From: Gracilariopsis chorda | Taxonomy: Eukaryota > Rhodophyta > Florideophyceae > Gracilariales > Gracilariaceae | Assembly: GCA_003194525.1 (NCBI GenBank) | Contig: NBIV01000087.1 | Span: 186,001 to 250,000 of the forward strand | Direction of reading: 5' to 3' | Length of the DNA stretch: 64,000 nucleotides | Translations under genes and position numbers: made by a program | Shown: positions 17,212 through 27,922 of the stretch, piece after piece | Numbering within the stretch: the stretch's first letter is position 1 | Layout: every line of letters starts with the position of its first letter | Notes under the pieces: model-generated | Databases searched by the model: none | Told to the model about the DNA's origin: nothing | What the model saw: the letters and a program-made list of their open reading frames with translations, nothing else

Positions 17212-20200
17212 CGGAGTAAAAATCCCCGGATTCCCGGTAGAGTCTTGGTCTTGGCTAAACGCAATTATAAGGTCTATGCCGACCTTGGCCTTGATCCCCA
17301 GTTTATGGTGAGGTTTCTCACCGTCCTGGATACAGGTGCAGGCCCCAACTTTGTTGTGGAATCATTGTTACCCCCGCTTGTGCGGTCTCGTATCCGCTCT
17401 GAGGCGGTCCCCGACATTTCGGATGCGAACAACTATCCGTTACAAACGGTGGGCACAGTGGGCCTCGTCGTGAGACTTGGTACCTCTGTGGTGAAGTTGG
17501 ACTTCATCGTTTGCCGTTCACTGGCAGCACCAGTCCTACTGGGATGTGATTACTGCGACAGATTTGTCGACGCAATCAGGCCCCGCCTCAGGCGTGTAGA
17601 ACTTGACGACGGATCGTCGGTTCCGATTATTCGCCGCCCGCTAAAGCGGTCCTCTCGGAAACAAGTTCCGCTCCCTGCTGCGCAGGAACCACCGCCCGCG
17701 TCCCGCGAGTCCACCAAGCTCCGCGTCGCTGCCTCGGTTTCTATACCGGCTGAGTCCCAAGTCTGGGTGGAGGTAAATTTCTGTCAACACGGTCTTCGGG
17801 TTATACAACCCCTCGCCTCGTTGTACGAGAAATCCCAGCTGGCGCTGGCTAATGGAATTGTCTCCATTTCCCCGGATGTTCCTTTCCGGATATTGGTTGC
17901 CAACCTTGGCAAACACCCCCAGTATCTCGTAAAACACCAAGTAATTGGGAGTGTAACCCCCCATCCTATGGGAATGCTGCCAACGAAGATGACAGCCGCC
18001 GATGTACTCGGAGTTACCACCTCTTCTGAGGAGTTCGCCCCGCCGTCCGAAGACGTCAAGTCTAAGGAGGGGGAGGAAACCGCTACTTCAGCGTCGAACA
18101 TACCGAGTAACTCGGAATTGCGAACCACACCTGTTCCACAGGACAATGCTCCATCGAGCAACGACCGGATTGATCTGGAAAAAGCACTTGAAGCGCTGGA
18201 CTTTAGCCACGTGCCAGAGTCGCACCGCGACAAACTCCGTACCATGTTACGGGAATTCACCACGATTTGGGATGGCTCGCTTGGCGAGATTAACGCAACG
18301 GAACACCGGATCGATTTAATCCCCGGTGCGCGACCGGTTGCACAACCCCCTCACAGGACAGGTCCGAAAGCTCGGGAAGCGGAGCAGTCCGAAGTGGACA
18401 AGATGCTCCGCGCAGGTGTGATTGAGCCCGCTCAATCACCCTGGGCATCCCCAGTTGTACTGGCTTTAAAGGCCGACGGAACCTGGAGGTTCTATGTCGA
18501 CTACCGCCGGCTCAATGCCGTGACAGTTAGGGACACGTACCCTATCCCTCGTATGGACGAGTGCATTGACTCCCTTGGAGACGCCACCGTGTTCACAGCC
18601 CTTGATGCCCATTGGGGATATTGGCAAGTACCTGTTAGACAGGAGGATCGCGACAAAACCGCATTCACCTGCCACGCAGGAACGTACCGCTTCAAGCGGA
18701 TGCCATTTGGGTTAACCAACGCCCCCGCCACCTTTCAGCGTGCAGTAGATATTCTACTCAACCGCTTTAAGTGGCGGAGTCGTCTGGTCTACCTTGCTGA
18801 TATTATCATCTTCTCCAACTCGTTGGACGACCATCTCACTCACGTCCGAGACGTGCTGACCGTACTCCGCGATGCGGGAACTACCCTCAAGTTGAGGAAA
18901 TGCGAGTTTTTCACGGATACTGTGAAGTATCTGGGTCACATTATCCGTCCTGGACGGTTAGCGATCGAGAAAGCTCGAGTCAAATCCCCCGTCGAGGCGA
19001 AAGAGCCCCGTACTCAAACGGAACTGCGCTCCTTTCTGGGGCTGGTCAACGTCTATCGACGGTTTATCCCGAACTTTTCGCATACTGCAGCGCCCCTGAA
19101 CGCGTTGTTGCGAAAGGGGAACCCCCCAAAACTGGGAACATTTACGCCCGAGCAATCCGAAGCCTTCAACTCTTTAAAGGAGGCTGTCACATCAGCACCA
19201 ATGCTACATCTCCCAAAACTTGGGTTGCCATACTCCGTAGATACGGACTCGAGCGACTACCAAGTCGGGTGTGCTCTTTTTCAAACCACCCTCGAGGGGG
19301 AACGACATCTAATTGGTTATTGGTCGCGCTCGCTCAATGTTCATGAGCGGAACTACTCCGTATCGGAGAAAGAGTGCCTCGCCGTCGTATGGGCGATAAC
19401 CACTCTGCGCCCCTACCTTATGGGAATTCACTTCACCGTGTACACGGATCATTCCTCATTGAGGTGGTTGATGAATATCTCCGACCCGTCGGGACGCCTC
19501 ATGCGCTGGAGACTCCACCTCGCGGAATATGACTTTCAAGTCATTTATAAAAAGGGCGCGCAGAACACCCAAGCCGACGCTCTGTCGCAGTTACCCAAAA
19601 GTGGGGAAGCACTCCCAACGGAGGATGATGAAGTCCCATGTTTCATGGCCATAGACCCGGATGATCCGGAATGTGCCGTCGAGGCTGGGCCAGAAAACTG
19701 GGACGAGGATGCTGACTTTGACGAACTACTCGCATCGCGAGATAAATCTGAGAACCCGTTACCGGGAAACTTTGTACCGGTATCACCGGAAGAAATGATC
19801 CGAGAACAATTCGGCGACCCATTCTGTACGAGAATTCGTGCCCGTATCAACGGTGGTGAAGATCTCCCTTTCGGGGTAAACGACAAAGGCTACCTCGTAA
19901 GAAAGGTCGAAGCCCGCCCACAGATTGTGGTACCACATTCCCTGCAATCGCGGGTGTTACATCTATCACACTACGCCCCCATCAGAGGTCACCCAGGTGG
20001 GAGGAAACTCTACCTAACCCTGCGAAGGGATTTCTATTGGCCCTCCATGGCGATGGATTGCTACGCAACTGTGCGGTTCTGTAGCGAATGCGCGAAGAAT
20101 CGCGTCAAGCTCCGCAAAAATGCGAAGAAGATGAAACTATTCCCCGCAAGGGCGCCGCTCAAGTTTATCGCGATCGATATTCTCGGACCACTACTCACCA

Positions 20201-22518
20201 CGAAACGTGGAAACAAGTTTCTACTTGTCATTACCGACCGCTTTTCTAAGCTGGTACGGACTGTCCCTCTTCGGAGGATAACCGCTCTCACGGTGGCCCA
20301 GGCTCTGGTGACGCACTAGATTTTTGTCTACGGTCCCCCTGTGGAGGTGCTCTCCGATAACGGGAAACAGTTCGTGAGCAAGTTCTTCCAGGATGTTTGT
20401 CGGATCCTGGATGTCAAGAACTTGTTCACGACTACCTACCACCCCCAGTGTAATGGGCAAGTTGAACGGTTTAACCGGACATTACTCGCGGCGTTACGTT
20501 CCTACGTCGCTGAACACCCAACGAATTAGGATCTCTACGCTGATGCGGTAACCTACGCGTACAATACGCAGGTACACCGGACTACCGGAGTTTCACCATT
20601 CGAGTTGGTTCTATCTAGAACACCCCCGCCTGTGGCGCTGGAACCCCAAGCTACCTTGGACAATTTCCCATCCGTGGGTATCTACCGGCAGCAATGGAAG
20701 CAATGGCTTTCCAAGCTGGTCCCCGCTGCGCGGAAGTCTATGGCACGGGCCCAAGCCGCTTACAAGCGGGATTTTGACGCTCGCTTGCGAGGAAAGACCC
20801 CCCCGATTCGGGCAAATAACTACGTCTTCATCAGGAAGGAGTACTACAACCCGGAACGGGAGAAGCGTCACAAACTCTCGCCTGTGGCGGATGGACCCTT
20901 CAAGGTCATCTCTGTTAATGCCGACACTGTCGTTGTAGAGATAGGTGGAGCACACGAGCGGATCTCCCGCGATCGTGTCGTACTCGCCCCCCCTCCCTCC
21001 TCAAAGGTAATCCTGGATTCAGAACATCACGTTTCTACGGACTCTGCAACACCGGAATCCTCCGGGAGTACTAGGCCTACGGTACTACCACACCCCAGCC
21101 GGGGACTCTCAGACCTACCGACCCTGTCGGACTCACCGGCTCCGCCGGGTAATTCGGGCCTCTCAGCGCCCGCCCCCCTGGCGCGAATTTACACCCGCCA
21201 GGCGGGGAATGTTATCCCTTATCCCGCCGCTCCGTCTAAGAAGGGGGAGGAGAACACTCGTTTTCGAGGAACGATATCGCCGTCGCAACGGGAAGTTGAA
21301 ATGCAGCTACCGCACACCCCTGTCAGGGAAGGATCCCCGTTACGGGAGTACGGCGACGATCGCCCTCAATCCCCTGAGCAGGGCGATGCCTCGAAGCCGC
21401 CGTTGGCGGAAGCCCCCGCGGAAGCGGTTCAATCAGGCCAATCAGACCCGCGCCTTGCGGAGAAGAGGCGCCCAGATACACCAGCGCCGCTGGTATATCC
21501 CCACACCCAACCTGGGGAAAAAGGCAGCCAAGCCGCAGCCGAAACTTCAGGCCCTGGCCTGCAAGCGCCGGAAACGCCTCCCGTCGTCGACGGAATTGAA
21601 GCCCCCGTTCCGAGGAATAATGTGCGCCACCTCCCGCAACGCTGCGGGGAAGAACCGGGGAACTCGGAAAAAGCGCACGCCATCGCACGCTCGAAACCGG
21701 TCATACCGGACGCTGCTCCTCCGCGTGGAGACAGTGCACCGCATTTAGCGGCCAAGCCCCTGAAAAGGGTGTCATCGGCACCTGCCCGGCACCCCCCAAA
21801 GGGGAATTTTGACCAAAATACCGGTGTACCGGAGTTAGCCCCAGGCAACCCGTCAGTACCCGGGGACACCACGGCATCGCCGGAACGTATGGTGCAGAGC
21901 GCTCGTGCGCCTGGCAGGGAAGCGGTTTGCCACCCAATCACCGTGTCGCACGGGACCCCCCCGGGGATTGTGGAAATGCCGATCCCGCAGGAGCGGTCAT
22001 CTTCCCGCAAACTCGCGGTTCGTGAGCTCAACCGCGAAGGCGGAGCCCAAGTCCCCCGCCGACTGGCGGTTCGCCCGCATTACCGCGAAAGCGGAAATGA
22101 ACCTGCCCTAATGGAGAATGACTTGCCGGTGAAAACCGTGGCACCACACACCCTCTTGAGGGATATCTTCCCGCATGAGCAGCAGCCGCTATCACAGCGC
22201 ACGGCAACGCCGGAGTTATCGCCGAACACCCTGCTAAGGGACAATATACCGCACAGCGGGCAGCCCCCGCAAGGAAGTACAACCACCACCCGGCACGGCC
22301 GGCAGGGCTACGAACGAGAGTTCGTAGTAGACCGACTTGTCGGACACACCTGGGACCAGGATGGTATTCTACAATACCGCGTCCGCTGGTACGGGTACGA
22401 CCCCAGTGGGGATACGTGGGAGCCAATTGAACACCTCCCACGGTCGCAGGTCCTGCGATACCACCGTCATACGGGAACTGCAGCCCCAGCCACGCTGGTT
22501 AATGCCCAAGTTGGGTAA
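17212..22518 (+). pseudogene. pol of the chromovirus: protease, RT, RNase H, integrase, chromodomain (two stops)
   Basis: The frame is open from about 17,212, with TAG at 20,317-20,319 and 20,527-20,529, and ends with TAA at 22,516-22,518. Order: aspartic protease (VLDTGAGPNFVVE, LLGCDY); RT with VDYRRLNAV and FKRMPFGLTNAPATFQ; RNase H with SVDTDSSDY and YTDHSSLRWL; integrase zinc finger and catalytic core; a long Pro-rich spacer; chromodomain at 22,305-22,450 (REFVVDRLVG, then YRVRWYGYDPSGDTWEP). Both stops fall where related elements have Trp, consistent with TGG to TAG changes. The RT catalytic box reads YLADI instead of YxDD, which should abolish polymerisation. Between gag's stop (16,875) and 17,212 no clear coding frame is seen, so how pol was expressed is unknown. 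Confidence 0.9.
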
Positions 22519-22709
22519 CGTTGCCGCGCGAGCGGAGAGCGATAGGAAAGGATAACAAGGCAAGGTCCGTCGAAGACGGGGAACTTAACCGAGAAGAACC
22601 GTTCTAAACGGGAAAGTTTATTCAAGGGAGCAGCTAGCTCCCCACAATACTACACTACACTAACTGACATAGCCAGGGAAAGAAGAACCAAGAAACTGAA
22701 CTAGAGGTT

Positions 22710-24497
22710 TCACTCACCCTCATGGTCCCGGGCGTAACCACCAGCGAGGCGGTAGGCCAACGCGTCCGCCATGGTGGTGACATCCCCCGATATCTCGGCA
22801 GTGCTAAGACCCACCCCCCGGAGAAAACGTGCGATGATTTCGTTTTCATTCGCCGTCACCCCGCTGGGGATAGAAGGTCCGGCACTTGCCGCCGAAGGGT
22901 CAGCAGCCGGCTCGGCCGGAGATGCCCCCTCTGGGAAAGCTTCCGCGCTAGCGCCGGTTTCCTCTACGTCCATCTCCCCGGGTTCTTCCGGTTCGTTATC
23001 GACCATTGGGTCATCCCCGCCGTATGCGCGGTAGTAGTCGTCGGAATCGACGTACCCCACCGGGTGGTCTTCCAGCACATGCCGGGGCGTATCGCGAAGC
23101 TCGCGCGCCTCCTCGGAGGAAATTTCCCGGAACTCCCAGGGGTCGAAGTAGATATAATCCCCCGCAAGGGCGGTGTTTCTACCGAGTCCCGGACCACCGG
23201 TGCTACCGCTGCCGCCATCGAGACGACCGCTTTGCTCCAGCGGGACCTCACTCCAGCTAACGCTGTCGATGTACCCAAGTAATTGGAGGACCTCTTCATT
23301 GTTGGCCTGGCCCCCAAGGGGGATGCGAAGATCCAGGTTTCGGATCGCTGCCCACACACGCGGTTGAAGGAACCAGAGACGATACTGGTCGTACGCCTCG
23401 TTGAGGATATAAGCCGCACTGCAGGCCGCCCACTCCGTAACCACTACGGACCACAACCCCGACCGGGGATCCTGCATGAGCAGCGAACCGAGGTACGTAA
23501 GTACCGGCGGGAGTTCTATGTAGCACCCCCGGCAGGCTTCATGGAAGCGCCACCACTCGGGGAGTGCTACATACCGACCTAGTCGGTGAGGCGGCGCAAT
23601 CCGCTCTATCTCCAAGTTCTGATACGGGATAAAATACCCGAATCGGGATCGCCAACGCCGCTCGTAGCGGATGAATCGTTGGAGAAAGTTGGACCGGTAT
23701 TGCCGGGGAAGGTACCTGAACTCCGCCCGAATAATCGGTCGCTCCCAGCAAAGGGCCTCTTGCCGCGCTGCGGGGAAATTCCTCCAAGTGAGGGTCTCGA
23801 GGCGGAACAGGTTCTCGCCGTACCCAATCTCCCCTCGAGTGCGGAAGTAGCTAACGTCGAAGCCAAACTCCGGTGGGACCGGTACATCGAATGGAGCCCG
23901 GCTCTGCCGTTGGTACGCCATGCGCGTCAACGCGGTCTGCGCTGCAGCGACGGTCTCGCCCGAGTTTTTTCGGAGGTGGTGACGCGGAATCGCAATCCGG
24001 TGACGCCAATCCCACGATGTGGTGACTGCTCTGGGCAGATCCCCCGGAAGGGTGTCTGAGCCATCCGCATAAGCGGTGACCAATCCCTCATTGAGGACAG
24101 CGACCGGGTGGAACCACGAGGCAAAGCGCAGGCGCGACGCGTGATTCCGATTCATCGGGTTGAGCCCCACCAGGGTGTTGTAGGTTGGCCAATTGAACGC
24201 CGGAGTGGTTCCGGAGGACACCACCGAAGGTGGTAGTGCGAAGGGATGGTCGGCTGCAGCAGCCATATTCCCCGGTTGTACCGGATGTCGATCGCCCTGA
24301 GGCACGGGAACTGACCGGAAACCGGTGGTGTATCGCCCGAGAAGCCTCGGAGGCTGGCTGTGGTTGTTGATGTTGTTGTCGTCGTTCATTTCTCCCTTGT
24401 CGAGGATGGCTGTTGTTGTCGTTTGTGCGCTTGGTGACTCTGATGCAGAGGGATTTACCGGAGAACCGGAGACAGAGCACGCGCTTTTATCACCCAT
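22710..24497 (-). CDS. Antisense 595-aa ORF of unknown function inside the chromovirus
   Basis: An uninterrupted ORF runs opposite to gag-pol between the chromodomain stop and the polypurine tract, from ATG at 24,497 to TGA at 22,710. Its layout looks protein-like rather than accidental: a Ser/Thr/Asn-rich N-terminus (about 1-70), a central Trp/Tyr/Arg/Phe-rich folded-looking region (about 95-420, e.g. LPEWWRFHEACRGCYIELPP and LWFLQPRVWAAIRNLDLRIP), and an acidic, Pro/Glu-rich tail (about 440-560). No known domain is recognised. Some plant gypsy elements are known to carry extra ORFs at this position, including antisense ones. It is intact although gag and pol of the same copy are broken. Confidence 0.7.
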   Translation of the reverse strand: MGDKSACSVSGSPVNPSASESPSAQTTTTAILDKGEMNDDNNINNHSQPPRLLGRYTTGFRSVPVPQGDRHPVQPGNMAAAADHPFALPPSVVSSGTTPAFNWPTYNTLVGLNPMNRNHASRLRFASWFHPVAVLNEGLVTAYADGSDTLPGDLPRAVTTSWDWRHRIAIPRHHLRKNSGETVAAAQTALTRMAYQRQSRAPFDVPVPPEFGFDVSYFRTRGEIGYGENLFRLETLTWRNFPAARQEALCWERPIIRAEFRYLPRQYRSNFLQRFIRYERRWRSRFGYFIPYQNLEIERIAPPHRLGRYVALPEWWRFHEACRGCYIELPPVLTYLGSLLMQDPRSGLWSVVVTEWAACSAAYILNEAYDQYRLWFLQPRVWAAIRNLDLRIPLGGQANNEEVLQLLGYIDSVSWSEVPLEQSGRLDGGSGSTGGPGLGRNTALAGDYIYFDPWEFREISSEEARELRDTPRHVLEDHPVGYVDSDDYYRAYGGDDPMVDNEPEEPGEMDVEETGASAEAFPEGASPAEPAADPSAASAGPSIPSGVTANENEIIARFLRGVGLSTAEISGDVTTMADALAYRLAGGYARDHEGE

Positions 24498-24541
24498 TTT
24501 CGTCTGGGAATCCTCCGCGTCCGTGGTCGTTTTCCCGTCTT

Positions 24542-24551
24542 AGGGGGGGGA
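24542..24551 (+). other. Polypurine tract
   Basis: AGGGGGGGGA ends two bases before the TG start of the 3' LTR, the expected place for the plus-strand primer. Confidence 0.75.
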
Positions 24552-24553
24552 TA

Positions 24554-25378
24554 TGAAGTGCAACGCCCTCAGGGAGGGATTCTAGGTACTTGATCGTTTT
24601 CCCGATATTATCGGTTGTGTAGTGTGTATATGAACTACGCCCCACTATGGTGGGTATGGACACGTGGGACACGGTTTTGGGTCAATTGGCGGTTGGCCAC
24701 AGTAGTGGATGTTGCCTCGAAATGTGGAGTATTTTAGCTAATATTATTTATTATTTTCACACCCATTTCTGGGAAGCTAGTACTTAGTGCGACGGCGCAC
24801 TGCCGTCGCACCAGTAAACCTTCCCCAACAAGGGACCCCAACCTGAGGAATTGGCTATAGTTGTTGCCGCTTGCGCGCGTACTCTACTCCTCCTTGGAGA
24901 GAAACGCCGTAAACCACGGGACATGTAACCCCCTTGCACATCTAAAGAAGCCCATCCTTGGGAGTACAATTGTTCCAATTGCATTGGTGTTTCGCCCTGT
25001 ATAGGGATATTGTTACCAGCATCGCCGTTCGCCCCCGTCACTCTCGCGACTCACTTCGTCCTCTCTTCCTCCTCTTCGCCCTTCCGTTTCCCCTTTTTAG
25101 GGTAGCACCTCCCGCTATCCGCGGCCCTCGTGTGCGCATCCGCTCACACACCCCCCAATTACGTGGAAACATACCTCTACTGAGGATCACACCCCGCTCA
25201 CGCGGATACCGATTCTTCGCCTTCACCTCCCTGCGCGAGTCGTGACAGGTGTCCCTGGTCTTACAAACCGGCTTCGCCGTAACACCTCTGGGAGGGCTCT
25301 ACCCAACTGGGTTCACTTCGTGAGAGGAAGATCCCGAACGTCTTTCGGTGTTTTTCCCCTTTGGCGCATTGCACCATA
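24554..25378 (+). repeat. 3' LTR of the chromovirus
   Basis: Same 825-base length as the 5' LTR, beginning TGAAGTGCAACG; its last bases read CACCATA rather than CACCACA, so the terminal CA is mutated. The shared hairpin lies at 24,787-24,811. The PIF1-like helicase remnant begins at once after it. Confidence 0.88.
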
Positions 25379-25394
25379 ACAATACCGAGATAGA

Positions 25395-27626
25395 ATGGGA
25401 GAGTCTGAAAGACGCAACACACAAGGACGAGCGGGGACACGGAAGACCTATCTCCTATCTTTGCTGAGATATATTGTTGAGCATGAAGGCTTATTGGTGC
25501 AGATGACAGCCACAACAGGTATTGCTGCTGCCCTATATGAAGGCGGAAGAACTTTGCATAGTTTGCTTGGATTGGGAGGTGATGACAACAAAGATTCGCA
25601 GAGTAGAGAGCGTCGGACACTTTCCAAGTACGGACCACAATCACAGAGAGCAGAACTAGTACGGAAGACTATTTTGCTGGTAATTGATGAAGCTTCAATG
25701 TGCCCGAAAATGCTCTTCGACATTGTGAACACCGTACTGAAGAACTTAAGAAACTCTACGAAAGACTTTGGAGGCATGGTCGTAGTTATGGCAAGCGATT
25801 GTATGCAACTGCTTCCAGTCGTTCCAAGAACAAGAACAGTATCCGAAAGGGATGGAACAATTCGTGTTATTCCAGTGAGTTTCCTACGGGAGCTGCCATG
25901 GTACTCTTGTGTGGTGCAATGCCCCAAAGGGGAAAAACACCGAAAGACGTTCGGGATCTTCCTCTCAAGAGGTGAACCCAGTTGGGTAGAGCCCTCCCAG
26001 AGGTGTCACGGCGAAGCCGGTTTGTAAGACCAGGGACACCTGTCGCGACTCGCGCAGGGAGGTGAAGGCGAAGAATCGGTATCCGCGTGAGCGGGGTGTG
26101 ATCCTCAGTAGAGGTATGTTTCCACGTAAGTGGGGGTGTGTGAGCGGATGCGCACACGAGGGCCGCGGATAGCGGGAGGTGCTACCCTAAAAAGGGGAAA
26201 AAGGAAGGACGAAGTGGGTCGCGAGAGCGACGAGCAGATACGGCAATGCCGGTGGACAGGACTCCCTATACAGGGCGAAACACCAATATGATTGGAACAA
26301 TTAGTACTCCCAATGATGGGTCTCCTTTAGATGTGCAAGGGGGGTGAACTTCCGTACACTACGGTGCTTCCCTCCAAGGAGGAGTTGAGAACACGCGGAG
26401 GCGGTAAAGCTCAGAGCCAATTCCCCAGGTTGGGGTCCCTTGTTGGGGAAGGTTTACTGGTGCGACGGCAGTGCGCCGTCGCACTAAGTACTAGCTTCCC
26501 AGAAATGGGTGTGAAAATAATAAATAATATTAGCTAAAATACTCCACATTTCGTGGCAACATCCACTACTGTGTCCAACCGCCAATTGACCCAAAACCGT
26601 GTCCCACGTGTCCATATCCACCATAGTGGGGCGTAGTTCATATACACACTACACAACCGATAATATCGGGAAAGCGTTCAAGTACCCAGAATCCCTCCCT
26701 GAGGGCGTTGCACTTCATCTTGCGAGCTTTGGGACAGAACAGTCAAGGTTCTTCGCCTTACAGAACAGGTTCGTTACCAAGATGATACAGTTTTTGCAAA
26801 AGGTTTGCTCACTCTTGGTCGTGGGACGTTTCCAGCATCAGCAAGGCTTCCGCTTATGTCTATGTCAGATTTACACGAAGCATACAATTTGCTTTGGAAA
26901 TGGTTTACAACACGGAGGAAAGAAGATGTCAAGCTCAACCGATTGATTGTTGCGCCAAAAAACCAATTAGTGGAGGAACATAACCAGAACGCATTGGAGT
27001 ATTTCCCAGGAAGGATTTTTGACTTGAAATCTGCAACGACGATCGTTCCAAACCGAGGGCCAACCGGTGAAAAATTTCACACAAATAGTATCATTGGACC
27101 TGAACTGACGTATAAGTAAGCTCCAACTGGAGTCCCGCACCACCATTTGAAACTGATATTGGGTGTTCCTGTTATGGTGATTCGAAATTTACTTCATCCG
27201 CACTTGCTGAATGGAAAGCTTTTTATCGTTACCAGCATTTGTCGCAGAGTGATTCGACTTTCGGGCATTGATGAACATGGGGAAAGTCAGCAAAGCTTTT
27301 TACTGCACCGCATTGAGTTTTTTTTCGAGTTTACAGATGTGAAAATCAAACGTCGACAGTTTCCCATCAGATTGGAATTTGCAGCAATTTTGCATAAAGA
27401 GCAAGGACAAATGCTGAAGTAAATGAAAATTTACTTTCAAACCAATTTTTTTGTGCCGGGTCATGTCTATGTTGGACTTTTGCGTGTCCGAACATCTAAT
27501 GATGTGTTACTGCTCCATAGTGAAGACAAGACGCCTCGAAATGCGCAGGATTTCCATCCAATGCCGGTGAGCATCAAAAACCCTGGTTTACAAGAAGCTG
27601 TAGACTTTGTAGAGTGGCATCATTAG
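25395..27626 (+). pseudogene. PIF1-like helicase remnant (probably Helitron-derived), split by a solo LTR
   Basis: The first part (25,395-25,909) has a degraded Walker A (GRAGTRKTY for GxGGTGKT), TATTGIAAALYEGGRTLHSLLGL, a Walker B-like LVIDEASMCPKMLFD and the next motif. After the inserted LTR the frame resumes with ELWDRTVKVLRLTEQVRYQDD, NRLIVAPKN, LKLILGVPVMVIRNL, RRQFPIRLEFAAILHKEQGQ and VYVGLLRVRT, all in PIF1 order. Stops occur at 27,117-27,119 and 27,420-27,422. The sequence fits the helicase half of a Helitron transposase, but the Rep half is not present, so a stand-alone PIF1-like gene cannot be excluded. Removing the LTR and one TCTTG copy restores the frame exactly at the junction. 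Confidence 0.82.
25910..26717 (-). mobile_element. Solo LTR of the chromovirus family, inverted, with TCTTG duplication
   Basis: The 808-base copy reads TGTGGTGCAATG at its left end and CACTTCA at its right, the reverse complement of the LTR termini. The direct repeats TCTTG at 25,905-25,909 and 26,718-26,722 are its target duplication. No internal element sequence is present, so it is a solo LTR left by LTR-LTR recombination. It also fixes the true family LTR ends as TGAAG...CCACA. Confidence 0.92.
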
Positions 27627-27691
27627 TTTGACATAGTTTAGTATATGCGTAAACCAAAATTTGTGCAGATATTTTATGAAAACTTTTGGCC

Positions 27692-27725
27692 GCGGCGCGA
27701 AGCGCCGCCTGCGGCCGAAGGCCGC
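27692..27725 (+). repeat. Two adjacent GAA-loop hairpins
   Basis: A 7-bp stem with a GAA loop (27,692-27,708) is followed by a 6-bp stem with a GAA loop (27,711-27,725), then a T-run. They lie 66 bases after the helicase remnant. A hairpin near the 3' end is typical of Helitrons, but no CTRR terminus directly after it was recognised. Confidence 0.55.
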
Positions 27726-27860
27726 TTTTCCTTGTTTAACATAACGATAAGTAGTGAGAACTTGACAACGTGTGGCTCCGGCTTTTTGTATAATTACCCC
27801 ATTTGTAGAATTACCCCGCCAAGAGGATTAACCCTTTAACTGTGCCTTTGCGCACTTTAC

Positions 27861-27869
27861 TTTATAAAT
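27861..27869 (+). promoter_or_regulatory. TATA-like box upstream of the DMXL gene
   Basis: TTTATAAAT lies about 54 bases before the ATG at 27,923, at a sensible distance for a short 5' leader. The wider gap 27,627-27,922 holds the two hairpins and otherwise AT-rich sequence. Confidence 0.45.
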
Positions 27870-27922
27870 TGGAGCCAATTTGGACAATTTTTGATCGCAA
27901 CAAACGGGGCGCGCGTTGCACA

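Larger units (their letters stand above)
13952..25378 (+). mobile_element. Ty3/gypsy chromovirus LTR retrotransposon, 11.4 kb
   Basis: The layout is 5' LTR (13,952-14,776), gag, protease-RT-RNase H-integrase-chromodomain, an antisense ORF, a polypurine tract and the 3' LTR (24,554-25,378). Domain order with integrase after RNase H places it in Ty3/gypsy, and the C-terminal chromodomain in the chromoviruses. Both LTRs are 825 bases. The element is no longer autonomous: gag has one in-frame stop, pol has two, and the RT active site is altered. No 5-bp target duplication is visible: CCCCT precedes the 5' LTR but ACAAT follows the 3' LTR. The flanks have therefore been rearranged or the copy is a recombinant. 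Confidence 0.93.

Noticed and set aside
20605-22518. Separate 637-aa gene after integrase
   Set aside because: It is the continuation of pol in the same frame after a Trp-to-stop change, ending in the chromodomain.
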